A stretch of DNA of 64,000 bases, taken from contig JACZKP010000139.1 of NCBI GenBank assembly GCA_014860005.1, positions 1-64,000 of the forward strand, read 5' to 3'. The notes beneath the pieces were generated by a model. It made no database searches and was not told the DNA's origin. It saw nothing but the letters and a program-made list of their open reading frames with translations. The position numbers and the translations under genes are program-made. Every line of letters begins with the position of its first letter. The stretch's first letter is position 1. The DNA is from Verrucomicrobiota bacterium (GTDB taxonomy: Bacteria; Verrucomicrobiota; Verrucomicrobiae; Limisphaerales; UBA11358). This document shows, piece by piece, positions 26,001 to 33,850 of this stretch.

Positions 26001-26785
26001 ACGACTGGCGGCCCGCCTGCGTCCGGCAATATCATGGAATCGCCCGGCCCACCGAGCAAAGCGACTTCCTGCGGCGTCAGTGCGCCCTCGTAAATCGCCA
26101 GACCCGCGACGTGCAGCGGGTAATCCTCGCCATCCTCGTCCGTGAACATCAACACCCCGTTCGTGCCGGGATAAAGCGCGAAACGTCCGTCCACCGTTTG
26201 ATTGGGCGCGTGGGTGTAGATAAGACTGCCGTTGAGATAGGTTTTGAAATCGTTCCCCGCGAGCGTGAGATCCATGGTGATGATCAATCTGGTCCAGACG
26301 GTTTCGTTGATGGGACTGGATGAATAACCGATCGCGCCCACCCCAAGAGCGTCATCGGTGTTGCGAATGAAATAGTCACCATCGCTCGAGTTGCTGACAT
26401 CAGTCTGGAAAATCGTGCGCCACTGGCTGCGGCTGCCGACGGGCGAGTAGATGTCCATGACCCACGAAGCCTGATTGACGAACGCACCGCCGCCGTTGGC
26501 GGGGATGTCGTGCGGCGCGAGAATGCGATTAGCCGCGCCACGCACCGTGCTAATGACACCGCTAAAGGAACGGGAAGCGTCATCGCCCAGGCTCGCTACC
26601 CAAGCTGGCGGAGTGCCGGAAATGATCAGCTCATGCCCGACCGTCGCTTTGCCGAGGTTGCCAGAATCCTGGAACTCCCACAGACCGCGCAACTCCGCGC
26701 CGGATGCATCCGACCTCGTCAGCAAGCAACAGAGCACAGCAGCCAAGGCCGCTACGCCGGCATAAAACGGGACGTGTTGCATCAT
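23096..26785 (-). CDS. Large exported metallophosphoesterase (purple-acid-phosphatase-like) with two LamG domains
   Basis: About 1229 residues from the ATG at 26785, which begins a signal peptide (MMQHVPFYAGVAALAAVLCC). The longer in-frame start at 26860 adds 25 polar residues. Two LamG/concanavalin-like domains (about 30-235 and 360-580) each begin GLWEF and are each followed by a PKD-like stretch (VQVDWGDGRLSDW, VQAEWGDGKVSSW). An FN3-like purple acid phosphatase N-domain (VTFSTPPYLQNMSTTTMVV) precedes the calcineurin-like domain with all metal motifs: GDTQTDN, GIGDHAQDG, WGNHDGSS, AVHVPPY, FSGHMHGYERG. A DxDxDG calcium-binding stretch (DADEDGMTNLQEYYAGTDP) and a C-terminal beta domain end it. 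Predicted role: extracellular phosphate release. It is divergent from phoB with a Pho box between them. Confidence 0.88.
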   Translation of the reverse strand: MMQHVPFYAGVAALAAVLCCLLTRSDASGAELRGLWEFQDSGNLGKATVGHELIISGTPPAWVASLGDDASRSFSGVISTVRGAANRILAPHDIPANGGGAFVNQASWVMDIYSPVGSRSQWRTIFQTDVSNSSDGDYFIRNTDDALGVGAIGYSSSPINETVWTRLIITMDLTLAGNDFKTYLNGSLIYTHAPNQTVDGRFALYPGTNGVLMFTDEDGEDYPLHVAGLAIYEGALTPQEVALLGGPGDSMILPDAGGPPVVTIQSAGPSNVVALVQNSFTFVATDPEGANVQIQVDWGDGRLSDWTSLQPSGQSHQVQHVFAHSGGFVLQARARDALGMTSAWVGIQTIAVSPAPGLPDGLVGLWEFDDPLQLGKATYGADLTTAGSSPSYVASQADGASSPQILHGVIFTAAGVGNHLVATHNIGANGYGNNANRYTLLFDVLVPTNGQWRCFYQTALANNNDGEYFVRNSDNQLGRGTIGYSGTAMHANRWQRLAIAVDLSPTGGFRAYVDGELFNIHSLPAFDGEFALHPAQVLLFADDNNENAPLAIGMVAIFSKTLSADEIAALGGPGIAVLPDPNNQPPTLAAQSAGPTNAATGVAESFTFYPEDSDGDLVQVQAEWGDGKVSSWTGFGASGSPQSVSHTWLAPGQFDIRARARDNNGAVSEWVAIQSITVTGAVQVTFSTPPYLQNMSTTTMVVMTELAEDIPLVLRYGTSTNYGSSVVMESVASGGNTFFLRAVVTNLQPDTTYHYVLASTSGDPVTNDATFRTAPSDWIDFSFGALGDTQTDNRIRTSGNWAWEADPWEPAKTMLGHMVDRGVHFGLGIGDHAQDGNSYSSTKNSHLDRWAAIVGPRVPFYISWGNHDGSSPNHPLRLSADMPSRWRTDASPSIRTPGYGNFSFSYSGVFFVCLDYFEVNNRAANDPANDLTNGWLDEQLSSSAAREARFRIVAVHVPPYCERWINGNAALRAQLVPRLEQYNVNLCFSGHMHGYERGFLNGVNYIIAGGGSYLDIGEPLVQDWPHTTLGGYDNVPGMYAMQSSISVLGAPQPIEGGLFHGYAEIVVRDRYLRLDMHGFNADGTYIGVLDTLEIGTDPGPDTDGDGMRDNWEDDNDLDANDPNDAQLDADEDGMTNLQEYYAGTDPQAPASRFEILDLEFAGNLLLRWSSVPGKSYRIGWSGNLLTWHYVESFPGQPLTVAASPGEATESPINLPQISAGLFLRVEVLR

Positions 26786-26965
26786 AACATTGCTACAGTG
26801 ACCCCTGATCTTCTCCAAGGGGTCGCGAGATGCTAATTCACTGACCGTGCGAATGGCCAACGCAAAAGCTCTTGCCGAACGAATCTCACCAGCGAACTCT
26901 CGCTCACGTGTCGGTCACTGGCAGCTTCATCGGCGGGGCAATGTCAGTTGATCTTCAACCGATCT

Positions 26966-26993
26966 CGTCACACAACCGTCACCTGCCCGTCAC
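26966..26993 (+). promoter_or_regulatory. Pho box (three CGTCAC units, 11-bp spacing)
   Basis: CGTCAC occurs at 26966-26971, 26977-26982 and 26988-26993, exactly 11 bases apart, the geometry of tandem PhoB recognition units (consensus CTGTCA-type). A weak fourth unit, TGTTGC, follows at 26999. The site is 58 bases upstream of the phoB GTG and about 180 bases upstream of the divergent phosphoesterase start. It supports PhoB autoregulation and possibly control of both directions. Confidence 0.75.
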
Positions 26994-27050
26994 CATTCTG
27001 TTGCGGGGTTTGGATTGAGCCGCGCTTTACCGCGTGTTATTTAGTGCGGC

Positions 27051-27734
27051 GTGAAGCAGAAAATTCTGGTCGTGGACGACGAGCCGGAGGCGGTGGAACT
27101 GGTCGAATTCAACCTGCGCCAGGCCGGATTCGAAGTAGCCACGGCCGCGGATGGCGCCGGGGCGCTCAAGAAAACCCGCGCGTTGCTGCCCAGCCTCGTT
27201 GTGCTGGACTTGATGCTGCCAGAAATGGACGGCCTGGAGGTGTGCAAAATGTTGCGTCGCGATCCGGCCACGGCCTCGATCCCCATCATCATGCTCACGG
27301 CCAAAGCGGCGGAAATTGACCGCATACTGGGACTGGAACTGGGCGCGGACGATTACCTGACCAAACCCTTCAGTCCGCGCGAACTGATATTGCGCATCCG
27401 AAAAATCCTGGCGCGCGGGCGCGGCGAGGCCGAACCCTCGGAAACGCTCAAATTTGGCGACCTGTTGATTGACCTCCCGCGGCATCTCGTGAGTTGGAAG
27501 GGGAAACGGCTGGAGTTGACGGCGACGGAATTCAAGCTTCTCACGGTACTAGCCCAACGCCGCGGACGAGTGCAGTCTCGCGACCACCTCCTGCGCGATG
27601 TGTGGGAATACAACACGCTCGTGGACACGCGCACGGTGGATACCCACATGCGGCGGCTGCGCCTGAAACTTGGACCGGCCGGAAAATATCTCGATACCGT
27701 GCGCGGCGTCGGCTACCGTTTCGTGGAAAACTGA
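27051..27734 (+). CDS. phoB: OmpR/PhoB-family response regulator
   Basis: A 227-residue regulator. The receiver domain carries the acidic pair DD(9-10), phosphoacceptor D53 (VVLDLMLPEMDG), Thr in IIMLTAKA and the Lys of DYLTKPFSPREL. The C-terminal winged helix has RLELTATEFKLLTVLAQRRGRVQSRDHLL and DTHMRRLRLKLG ... GVGYRFVEN. The ARGRGEAEP linker and ATEFKLL core are PhoB-like. PhoB is activated by PhoR under phosphate limitation. The identity is supported by the Pho box upstream and by the PhoR-like kinase downstream (gap 126 bases). The start is GTG. Confidence 0.85.
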   Translation: MKQKILVVDDEPEAVELVEFNLRQAGFEVATAADGAGALKKTRALLPSLVVLDLMLPEMDGLEVCKMLRRDPATASIPIIMLTAKAAEIDRILGLELGADDYLTKPFSPRELILRIRKILARGRGEAEPSETLKFGDLLIDLPRHLVSWKGKRLELTATEFKLLTVLAQRRGRVQSRDHLLRDVWEYNTLVDTRTVDTHMRRLRLKLGPAGKYLDTVRGVGYRFVEN

Positions 27735-27860
27735 CGCAGCACAGACCATGATTTCTCACCTGCCGACGCGACCGGTTGACGCTCGTGCAAATGACAACCT
27801 AGGAGTGCCGGGGACCGCGGTCTGACACGCCGGTCAGCTTTCGGTTATCTCCATTTTTTC

Positions 27861-29027
27861 ATGTGGCGTGAGCTTGCAATCGTTGCGCTGGTCGCACTGG
27901 TGCTGCTGCATCTCTGGTGGCGGCGGCGGTTTCGTCGCGCGCAGGCGGCGGCGGCGCGCGAGCGCGAACGGTTGGAGCAGCAGCAGGAGCAATCGGCGTT
28001 TCATCATCAGGTGCGTCAGGAGGCGGTGTTCAACAGCATGGTTGAGGGGTTGCTTCTGGTGGATGATGGTGGTCGCGTGCAACTGGCCAACCAGGCGTTT
28101 GCGAACCTGTTTGAAACGCGCGGTGAGATCATTGGCAAGGCGCTGCTCGAAATCCTTCGGCTGCATGAATTGCCGGCGATGCTGGAGCGCATCAACACGG
28201 GCACGCCCTGGGTGAGCCGGGAGTTGAAGTATCCCGGCCCGCCGGAACTCTGGTTGCGGGTCAGCGCGGCGGCGATTCTGAATCCCGACGGGCGGCGGCA
28301 TGGAACGATTCTGGTGTTTCACAATCAGACCCGGCTCAAACAGCTTGAGCGGACCCGCGAGGAGTTTGTCGCCAATGTCAGCCACGAGTTGCGCACCCCG
28401 CTTTCCCACATCAAAGGCTACGTCGAAACGTTGTTGGATGGCGCCAAGGACGACCCCCAAGTGGCAACGCGCTTTCTGCAAACCATTGCGCGCAACGCCG
28501 AACGACTGACGTTGCTGATCGAGGATTTGCTCACCATCTCCGAACTCGAATCCGGTCGTGTGACGTTGAATCTGCAATCGCTCTCGTTGCGTCAACTCGC
28601 CGGTAAGGTTTGCGATGATTTCAAATCACGCGCCGCGGGCAAACAGGTTGCGATTCTCAACGACGTGCCCGACCTGACGGTGCGCGCCGATGCCATCCGT
28701 TTGGAGCAAGTGCTTTCAAACCTCGTGGACAATGCTATCAAATATGGTCGCACCGGCGGGCGCGTAACCGTCGGCGCGAACGGCGCGAGTGAAGGCAAGG
28801 TGGAATTGTTCGTGCGGGACGATGGTCCCGGCCTGCCGGGCGAAGCGCTGGAGCGCGTGTTCGAGCGCTTCTACCGGGTGGACAAGGCTCGCTCCCGTGA
28901 GCAAGGCGGGACAGGTCTGGGTCTCTCGATTGTCAAACACATCGTGCAGGGCCACGGTGGCCGGGTCTGGGCAAAAAGCGATTTGGGCAAGGGCACCACC
29001 TTCTACTTCACCCTGCCACAAGGCTGA
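27861..29027 (+). CDS. phoR: PhoR-type sensor histidine kinase
   Basis: A 388-residue kinase. A single N-terminal membrane helix (LAIVALVALVLLHLWW, 5-20) and a basic coiled stretch are followed by a PAS domain (FNSMVEGLLLVDDGGRVQLANQAF, 57-80), HisKA with H175 (VANVSHELRTPLSHIKGYVETLLDG), and HATPase_c with the N box NLVDNAIKYG, G1 DDGPGLPG, F box FERFYRVDKARS and G2 GTGLGLSIVKHI. The lack of a periplasmic sensor domain with a PAS just inside the membrane is the PhoR plan, in which phosphate status is relayed through Pst/PhoU. Those genes are not in the window. The ATG follows the PhoB-like gene by 126 bases. Confidence 0.87.
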   Translation: MWRELAIVALVALVLLHLWWRRRFRRAQAAAARERERLEQQQEQSAFHHQVRQEAVFNSMVEGLLLVDDGGRVQLANQAFANLFETRGEIIGKALLEILRLHELPAMLERINTGTPWVSRELKYPGPPELWLRVSAAAILNPDGRRHGTILVFHNQTRLKQLERTREEFVANVSHELRTPLSHIKGYVETLLDGAKDDPQVATRFLQTIARNAERLTLLIEDLLTISELESGRVTLNLQSLSLRQLAGKVCDDFKSRAAGKQVAILNDVPDLTVRADAIRLEQVLSNLVDNAIKYGRTGGRVTVGANGASEGKVELFVRDDGPGLPGEALERVFERFYRVDKARSREQGGTGLGLSIVKHIVQGHGGRVWAKSDLGKGTTFYFTLPQG

Positions 29028-29120
29028 CAGCCGACGGCGTCAAGTGACGGAAGCGTTGCTTTCAACTCATGGCGACCCGGCGACGCTCCGCAAAGGCTGC
29101 TGCCAGTGAATGGATACGGC

Positions 29121-29507
29121 TCAGGCCTGAGGCTCGGTGGGGCTTTCGGAATTCCCGGCGGCTGGCAACGGCTTAGCGACAGGGGGTGCGACCGATGTAC
29201 GGCGAGTTGCTTTTCTTTTCGCCGGGCGCCGGGCGGGCGTGGTTTTCTCCACTTTGGGCTGCTTCAGCTTGATGGATTTCAGAAAGTCCTGGAGCTCTTC
29301 CTCGCCTCGAGCCGCCTTCTTTGCCGCCTTCTTTGCGGCGCGCTTGGCCAGTTTATAGGCGCGACGGGCCGCCTTCAGGCTGGCCTTGGCCAATTGGACA
29401 CCCTTGTGCGCCAGGTCCGCTTTGCGGGTGGCCTGACGTGCGCTGGTACTGAGTCGCGATACCTTGGTGTCCACCGATTCTTCCTTCTTCGAGGGTTTGG
29501 TCTTCAT
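29121..29507 (-). CDS. Lys/Ala-rich histone H1-like protein
   Basis: A 128-residue strongly basic, low-complexity protein from the ATG at 29507. A central helical run (ARRAYKLAKRAAKKAAKKAARGEEE) and a C-terminal Pro/Arg/Lys tail (TPARRPAKRKATRRT) are visible. No enzymatic domain is present. Composition is that of bacterial histone H1-like or SPK(R)-type DNA-binding proteins, so nucleoid association is inferred. A longer in-frame start at 29669 adds 54 residues that look non-coding. The compositional bias alone makes the family assignment uncertain, but the open frame and codon pattern support a real gene. Confidence 0.65.
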   Translation of the reverse strand: MKTKPSKKEESVDTKVSRLSTSARQATRKADLAHKGVQLAKASLKAARRAYKLAKRAAKKAAKKAARGEEELQDFLKSIKLKQPKVEKTTPARRPAKRKATRRTSVAPPVAKPLPAAGNSESPTEPQA

Positions 29508-29814
29508 GCTTAATGTGGGTTGAACGGCCGTTCCAATGTCTGCAACGGCTTCAATTTTGCGGGCAACCGTCCCGGTGACAAGCCGGGAATTGTTACATTT
29601 ATTCCCCTCCGATCCCCTCCGTCTGACGGCCCTTGGGATGGATGAAAAAATTGCCCTTGGCACACACACGGTTAAGCGCCAAGGGCTCGATCTTCCCTAC
29701 TCCGGGACGACCAGAATCTTTTTGCACCAAGAAGGGCGCGTTCGCAAGCACTCTCCGCCAACCCGTGCATTTGCCCAAGCCGCTCACCGAAGCCGCCGGT
29801 GAAATTCCGCACCG
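29508..29814. other. 307-base intergenic stretch
   Basis: Between the H1-like gene start and the end of the REC gene, both on the minus strand. Short frames exist but show no domain or codon signal. I recognise no terminator, promoter or repeat in it. Confidence 0.4.
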
Positions 29815-30441
29815 TTAAGAGGTTGGGGCAGCACCAATGAGAGCTTCATCATTCCCGGCAATGCATCGCCCTGGATCCATGAACTGGTTGCATTCAGACG
29901 GCAACCGCGGGCGAACTCGAGGGGCGATCGGTTCCGTGCTCCGGCCAAAATCATCCAATTGGACAGGCCGGCCACCGGCATAAGCCCCTCGAAGCACGAC
30001 TGCGCGATCCAGCCATCCGGCCAGTTGATCCTGGCGCTGCCTGCGCCAGTAGAGCTCGGTGGCCTGCGGCGCAGGCATCGCCAGCACTGTTTCGAGGCTG
30101 TGTTTCAAGCGCTCGAAATCAAGCGGTTTGGGGAGGAAGTCACGCACCCCGGCAGCCCGGGCTGAATAGCGGGTCGCAACATTCGCTGTGGCGGTGATCA
30201 TGATCACCGGTGTGGCTTGGGTCCAAGGCTGCCGCCGCAGGATTTCACACAGGGTCAACCCGTCCAGGTCCGGCAAAACCAAATCGGTGAGTATGACGTC
30301 AGGCTGGTGTTCGCGTGCCTGATTAAGACCCTCCATACCCGTCGCCGCCACAATGATTTCATGCCCCCATTCCGCCAGCCGGAACTGCAACAGTCCGGTA
30401 AAGTCCAATTCGTCATCCACCAGTAGAATTCGTGTTTTCAT
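29815..30441 (-). CDS. Single-receiver response regulator
   Basis: A 208-residue protein. Residues 1-125 are a REC domain: acidic pair DD(9-10), phosphoacceptor D53 (VILTDLVLPDLDG), Thr in VIMITAT and Lys in DFLPKPLDFERL. The remaining ~80 residues (from about ATELYWRRQRQDQ) match no output domain that I recognise and contain many Pro/Arg. It could signal through protein interaction or serve a hybrid phosphorelay. The usual partner kinase is not adjacent. ATG start. Confidence 0.82.
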   Translation of the reverse strand: MKTRILLVDDELDFTGLLQFRLAEWGHEIIVAATGMEGLNQAREHQPDVILTDLVLPDLDGLTLCEILRRQPWTQATPVIMITATANVATRYSARAAGVRDFLPKPLDFERLKHSLETVLAMPAPQATELYWRRQRQDQLAGWLDRAVVLRGAYAGGRPVQLDDFGRSTEPIAPRVRPRLPSECNQFMDPGRCIAGNDEALIGAAPTS

Positions 30442-30763
30442 GCAACAGGGTTATTGCCCGGGGCGCAACTTTTAGGCAACGACAGCGGCGTGAATCTTGC
30501 GCGACAATCCCGTGACAATTGCCCGGTTTCCAATCGGCCAAAATGAACGGAGCGACCAAAACCGGTTCTTGGGCCGTGAGCAGCTCCGAATGGAACAGGG
30601 AGCTTTCCATGAACCTCTCGTGGCTGCGACGCCCCCGTCGCCTTTCTCCCGCAGCGAGGGCGCTGCGACCACCGTCTGCGACAGGGCGGCGCAGCCACGG
30701 TTCATGGTCCCGATGCGCGTCCAACGTTGGAGGTCGAAGCTTCCCGCGAGCTGCCAGCGCGGT
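30442..30763. other. 322-base intergenic stretch with a palindromic repeat
   Basis: No supported gene between the REC gene and the amidohydrolase gene. The several overlapping short frames come from GC-rich repeat sequence. The centre holds the inverted repeat listed separately at 30607-30707. Confidence 0.55.
30607..30707. repeat. Palindromic intergenic repeat (large imperfect hairpin)
   Basis: Left arm CCATGAACC-tctc-GTGGCTGCG (30607-30628) pairs with right arm CGCAGCCACGGTTCATGG (30690-30707), with a four-base bulge. The interior contains a second small dyad, GCAGCG-AGGG-CGCTGC (30651-30666). About 60 bases of loop separate the main arms. It resembles a REP/MITE-like structured repeat; no transposase is present. 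Confidence 0.6.
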
Positions 30764-32437
30764 CTATGGAGACTCCCAAACCACGCGTCCGTCCACCATG
30801 GTCAGGGTGACTTTGGCTTGGTCAATCTCGGCGGGATCAATTTTGAAAATGTCCCGGTCCAAGATCACAAGGTCAGCAAGTTTGCCGGCGGAGAGCGTGC
30901 CTTTCACGGATTCCTCAAACTCCGCGTAAGCCGACCCGGCCGTGTAGGCGCGCACCGCTTCTTCCACGGAAATCTTCTGTTCCGGCACCCAGCCGTTGGG
31001 ATGCTTGCCATCCAGGGTCCGACGGGTGACGGCGGCTTTGATGCCTTCCATGGGATTCAACGGAGCAACCGTCCAGTCGGAGCCAAACGCCAGCACCGCA
31101 CCGGTATCGAGCAATGTCCGAAACGCATACGTGCCTTTGGACCGCTCCGGGCCAATGCGTTTGTCGCACCAACGCCCGTCATCGGCGCAATGATAGGGTT
31201 GCATCGAAGCCACGATTTTTTGCGCGCCGAAACGCGGAATCTCACTCGCGCGGATATGCTGGGCGTGCTCAATGCGAAACCGCCGGTCGCGCGCACCGTT
31301 TTGCTGCGCCACGGTCTGGAACAGATCGAGAATGCTTTTGTTCGCCTCATCGCCAATTGCGTGAATCATCACCTGCAAACCGGCTTTGTCCGCCGCGCCG
31401 ACACGTTTGAGCATGATGCCCTCGGGTAACATCTGATCGAACAACAGCCCGCGCGTGTTCGGCGTGTCGCTGTACGGCTCGAAAAACAACGCAGTGGAAG
31501 ATCCCAGACTGCCATCGGCAAAACCTTTGAGGCCGCCCAAGCGTACCCAGTCATTGCCGAAGGCCGCGCGCACACCGGTTCGTCCCAGCACTTCCCACGA
31601 CGTAATCGAGCGCATGGCGTAAATGCGCGTTTTTAATTCGCCGCGTTCGTGCAGGAATTGATACAAGCCCACGTCATCGCCGGCGGACATGTCCTGCACA
31701 CTCGTAACGCCAAGTGAGGCGGCGTGTTCCGTAGCCGCCCGCGCCGCGGCGAGCTTTTCATCCCAGGATGGCGGCGGGACCACGCGTTCCACCAGACTCA
31801 TCGCGGCATCTTTCAGTAAACCGGTAGGCGCACCCTGGGCATCGCGCACGATCAGTCCCCCAGCCACATCCTTGGTATCCTTCGTCACACCCGCCAGTTT
31901 GAGTGCCAGACTGTTGGCCAGCGCCATGTGGCCATCAAGTCGGCTGACAAACACAGGATGTTCGGGCGTCACGGCATCAATCATCTGCTTCGTCGGTAAC
32001 GGAGCACCGGGCCAGTTCTCGTGATCCCAACTGCCTTCCAGAATCCAGCGGCCCTTGGGAAGTGATTTCGCAAAGTCGCCGATGCGCCGGGCGAATTCGT
32101 CGGGCGATTTCGCGACGCGCAAATCCACGTTGGTGATGGAGAAACCGCCGGAGAGCCAGTGAACGTGAGCATCGTTGAAGCCCGGCAAAACCAGTTTGCC
32201 GCCCGCATCAATCACGCGGGTCTTGGGCCCGGCCAGCGGGCGCAAGTCCGCCGCCCCCCCCACCGCCGAGATGCGATTCCCAGAAATGGCCACTGCCGAA
32301 GCAGTGGGTTGTGCGCGGTCCATGGTGCGGACAATGGCGTTGAGAATCAGCAGGTCGGGTGCGAGCGAAGGCGTTTGAGCCGGAGCAGAATTCAGCATGG
32401 CGGACAGCAGGATGGTGAGTTTTATGAGCGGTTTCAT
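30764..32437 (-). CDS. Exported amidohydrolase (YtcJ-like, amidohydrolase 3 family)
   Basis: About 557 residues from the ATG at 32437, which begins a signal peptide (MKPLIKLTILLSAMLNSAPAQ). The longer in-frame start at 32584 adds 49 unlikely Arg-rich residues. Metal and catalytic features of the family are present: VLPGFNDAHVHWLSGG, LDGHMALANSLAL, IHAIGDEAN, RFRIEHAQHI, FGSDWTVAPLNPMEGI, and the C-terminal beta-sandwich return GKLADLVILDRDIF ... VDGRVVWESP. YtcJ-like enzymes hydrolyse N-substituted amides or related substrates; the specific substrate is unknown. It is divergent from rlmI with about 200 bases between starts. Confidence 0.87.
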   Translation of the reverse strand: MKPLIKLTILLSAMLNSAPAQTPSLAPDLLILNAIVRTMDRAQPTASAVAISGNRISAVGGAADLRPLAGPKTRVIDAGGKLVLPGFNDAHVHWLSGGFSITNVDLRVAKSPDEFARRIGDFAKSLPKGRWILEGSWDHENWPGAPLPTKQMIDAVTPEHPVFVSRLDGHMALANSLALKLAGVTKDTKDVAGGLIVRDAQGAPTGLLKDAAMSLVERVVPPPSWDEKLAAARAATEHAASLGVTSVQDMSAGDDVGLYQFLHERGELKTRIYAMRSITSWEVLGRTGVRAAFGNDWVRLGGLKGFADGSLGSSTALFFEPYSDTPNTRGLLFDQMLPEGIMLKRVGAADKAGLQVMIHAIGDEANKSILDLFQTVAQQNGARDRRFRIEHAQHIRASEIPRFGAQKIVASMQPYHCADDGRWCDKRIGPERSKGTYAFRTLLDTGAVLAFGSDWTVAPLNPMEGIKAAVTRRTLDGKHPNGWVPEQKISVEEAVRAYTAGSAYAEFEESVKGTLSAGKLADLVILDRDIFKIDPAEIDQAKVTLTMVDGRVVWESP

Positions 32438-32639
32438 GTTCAAAGCCCGTTGACTGGAGCGGGCGGAGGATTTGTAGCGGCGGTGGCGGGCGTTGTCACG
32501 CGCGGAAACATTTCCTTTCTTTCCGAGCCCGGATCGGGTTTCATCCGCTCCGCGCCGGGTGTTCTGCCGTGATGGATTGCGCAAACGAAATCCAAAGACT
32601 GCCTGAGTTCAACACTCCCCGCTCAACTGTTTACAAACT

Positions 32640-33842
32640 ATGGAATCGTTACCGACTGTCATTCTGAAACCCGGCGAGGCGGACCGCATTGTAGCCGGAC
32701 ATCCCTGGGTTTATCACGGCTCCATCCTCCGGCTAACCGCCCAGGCTGGCGACGGCGAACTCGTGCAGGTCAAAGATCATCGCCAGCGGTTGCTGGGCAC
32801 GGGTTTCTTCAACTCGAAATCCAAGATCAACGTCCGCGTTCTTGATCCGGAACGCGTGGAGGTGGATCAAAAGTTTTTCGAGCAGCGCATCCGGGCCGCG
32901 CTCGTCGTGCGGCAGCATTATTTGCCCCACGCCACATCGTTTCGTGTCGTCAACGCCGAGAGCGATTTTCTTACCGGCCTTATCGTGGACAAATATGAGG
33001 ACGTGCTGGTCGTACAAATCACGGCACTCGGCATGGAGAAACGCAAGACAACCATCATCGCCGCGCTGCAAAAACTGTTTTCGCCCCGCGCGATTCTCGA
33101 ACGCAGTGACGTGGCCTCGCGGAAATTCGAGGGCATGGAAGTGGCGAATGGCGTGATCACCGGAGAATTCAGCGGTTCGCTGCCGGTGAACTTGAACGGC
33201 CTCAAGTTTGAGACCGACATTCTGGGCGGTCACAAGACGGGATTGTATCTCGATCAACAAGTGAATTACCAGGCGGTGGCGCAGTTCGCCAAAGGCGCGC
33301 AGGTGCTCGATTGCTTCAGTTTTCTGGGCGGATTCGGATTGCACGCCGCGCGGGCCGGCGCCGCACGCGTCCACATGCTGGATCAAAGTGCGGAAGCTGT
33401 GGCGGCCTCTCTCCGCAACGCCGAGATCAACGGGCTGAAGGAACGATGCTCTGCCGTACCGGTGAACGTATTTGACTGGCTCAAGGCGCAAACCAAAACC
33501 GCGCCGCACGATAAGCTCGTGCCGAAGTTTGATCTCATCGTGCTTGATCCGCCGTCGTTCACCCGCAATCGTGCTTCCGTGCCGGACGCGCTGCGGGGCT
33601 ACAAGGAAATCCACGTGCGCGCGCTGAAATTGCTCAAGCCCGGAGGCACGCTTGCGACATTTTGTTGTTCGCATCACGTGAACGCACAGTTGTTCCAGGA
33701 CACTGTCCTTTCCGCCGCGTTCGACACCCGAAAAGTTCTGCGCCGTGTCGCGACCTATTCGCAATCACCTGATCACCCGATCATCCCGATGATTCCCGAG
33801 ACGGAATACTTGAAGGGATTTGCCCTCGAAGTAGTCCGGTAG
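32640..33842 (+). CDS. rlmI: Class I SAM-dependent rRNA methyltransferase (RlmI/YccW-like)
   Basis: A 400-residue protein with the RlmI order. The N-terminal PUA domain is LKPGEADRIVAGHPWVYHGSI ... GELVQVKDHRQRLLGTGFFN. A central EEHEE-type domain (SDFLTGLIVDKYEDVLVVQI) follows. The methyltransferase core has TGLYLDQQVNY, VLDCFSFLGGFGLHAARAGAARV (SAM loop), FDLIVLDPPSFTRNR (the DPP catalytic motif) and LLKPGGTLATFCCSHHV. RlmI methylates a cytosine at C5 in 23S rRNA; target identity here is inferred. The end, PDHPIIPMIPETEYLKGFALEVVR, is typical of the family. ATG start. Convergent with the gspF-like gene, 8 bases apart. Confidence 0.9.
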   Translation: MESLPTVILKPGEADRIVAGHPWVYHGSILRLTAQAGDGELVQVKDHRQRLLGTGFFNSKSKINVRVLDPERVEVDQKFFEQRIRAALVVRQHYLPHATSFRVVNAESDFLTGLIVDKYEDVLVVQITALGMEKRKTTIIAALQKLFSPRAILERSDVASRKFEGMEVANGVITGEFSGSLPVNLNGLKFETDILGGHKTGLYLDQQVNYQAVAQFAKGAQVLDCFSFLGGFGLHAARAGAARVHMLDQSAEAVAASLRNAEINGLKERCSAVPVNVFDWLKAQTKTAPHDKLVPKFDLIVLDPPSFTRNRASVPDALRGYKEIHVRALKLLKPGGTLATFCCSHHVNAQLFQDTVLSAAFDTRKVLRRVATYSQSPDHPIIPMIPETEYLKGFALEVVR

Positions 33843-33850
33843 CGAACCGA

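Noticed and set aside
32733..33764. 343-codon minus-strand frame
   Set aside because: Antisense shadow of rlmI, whose PUA, SAM-loop and DPP motifs identify the real gene.
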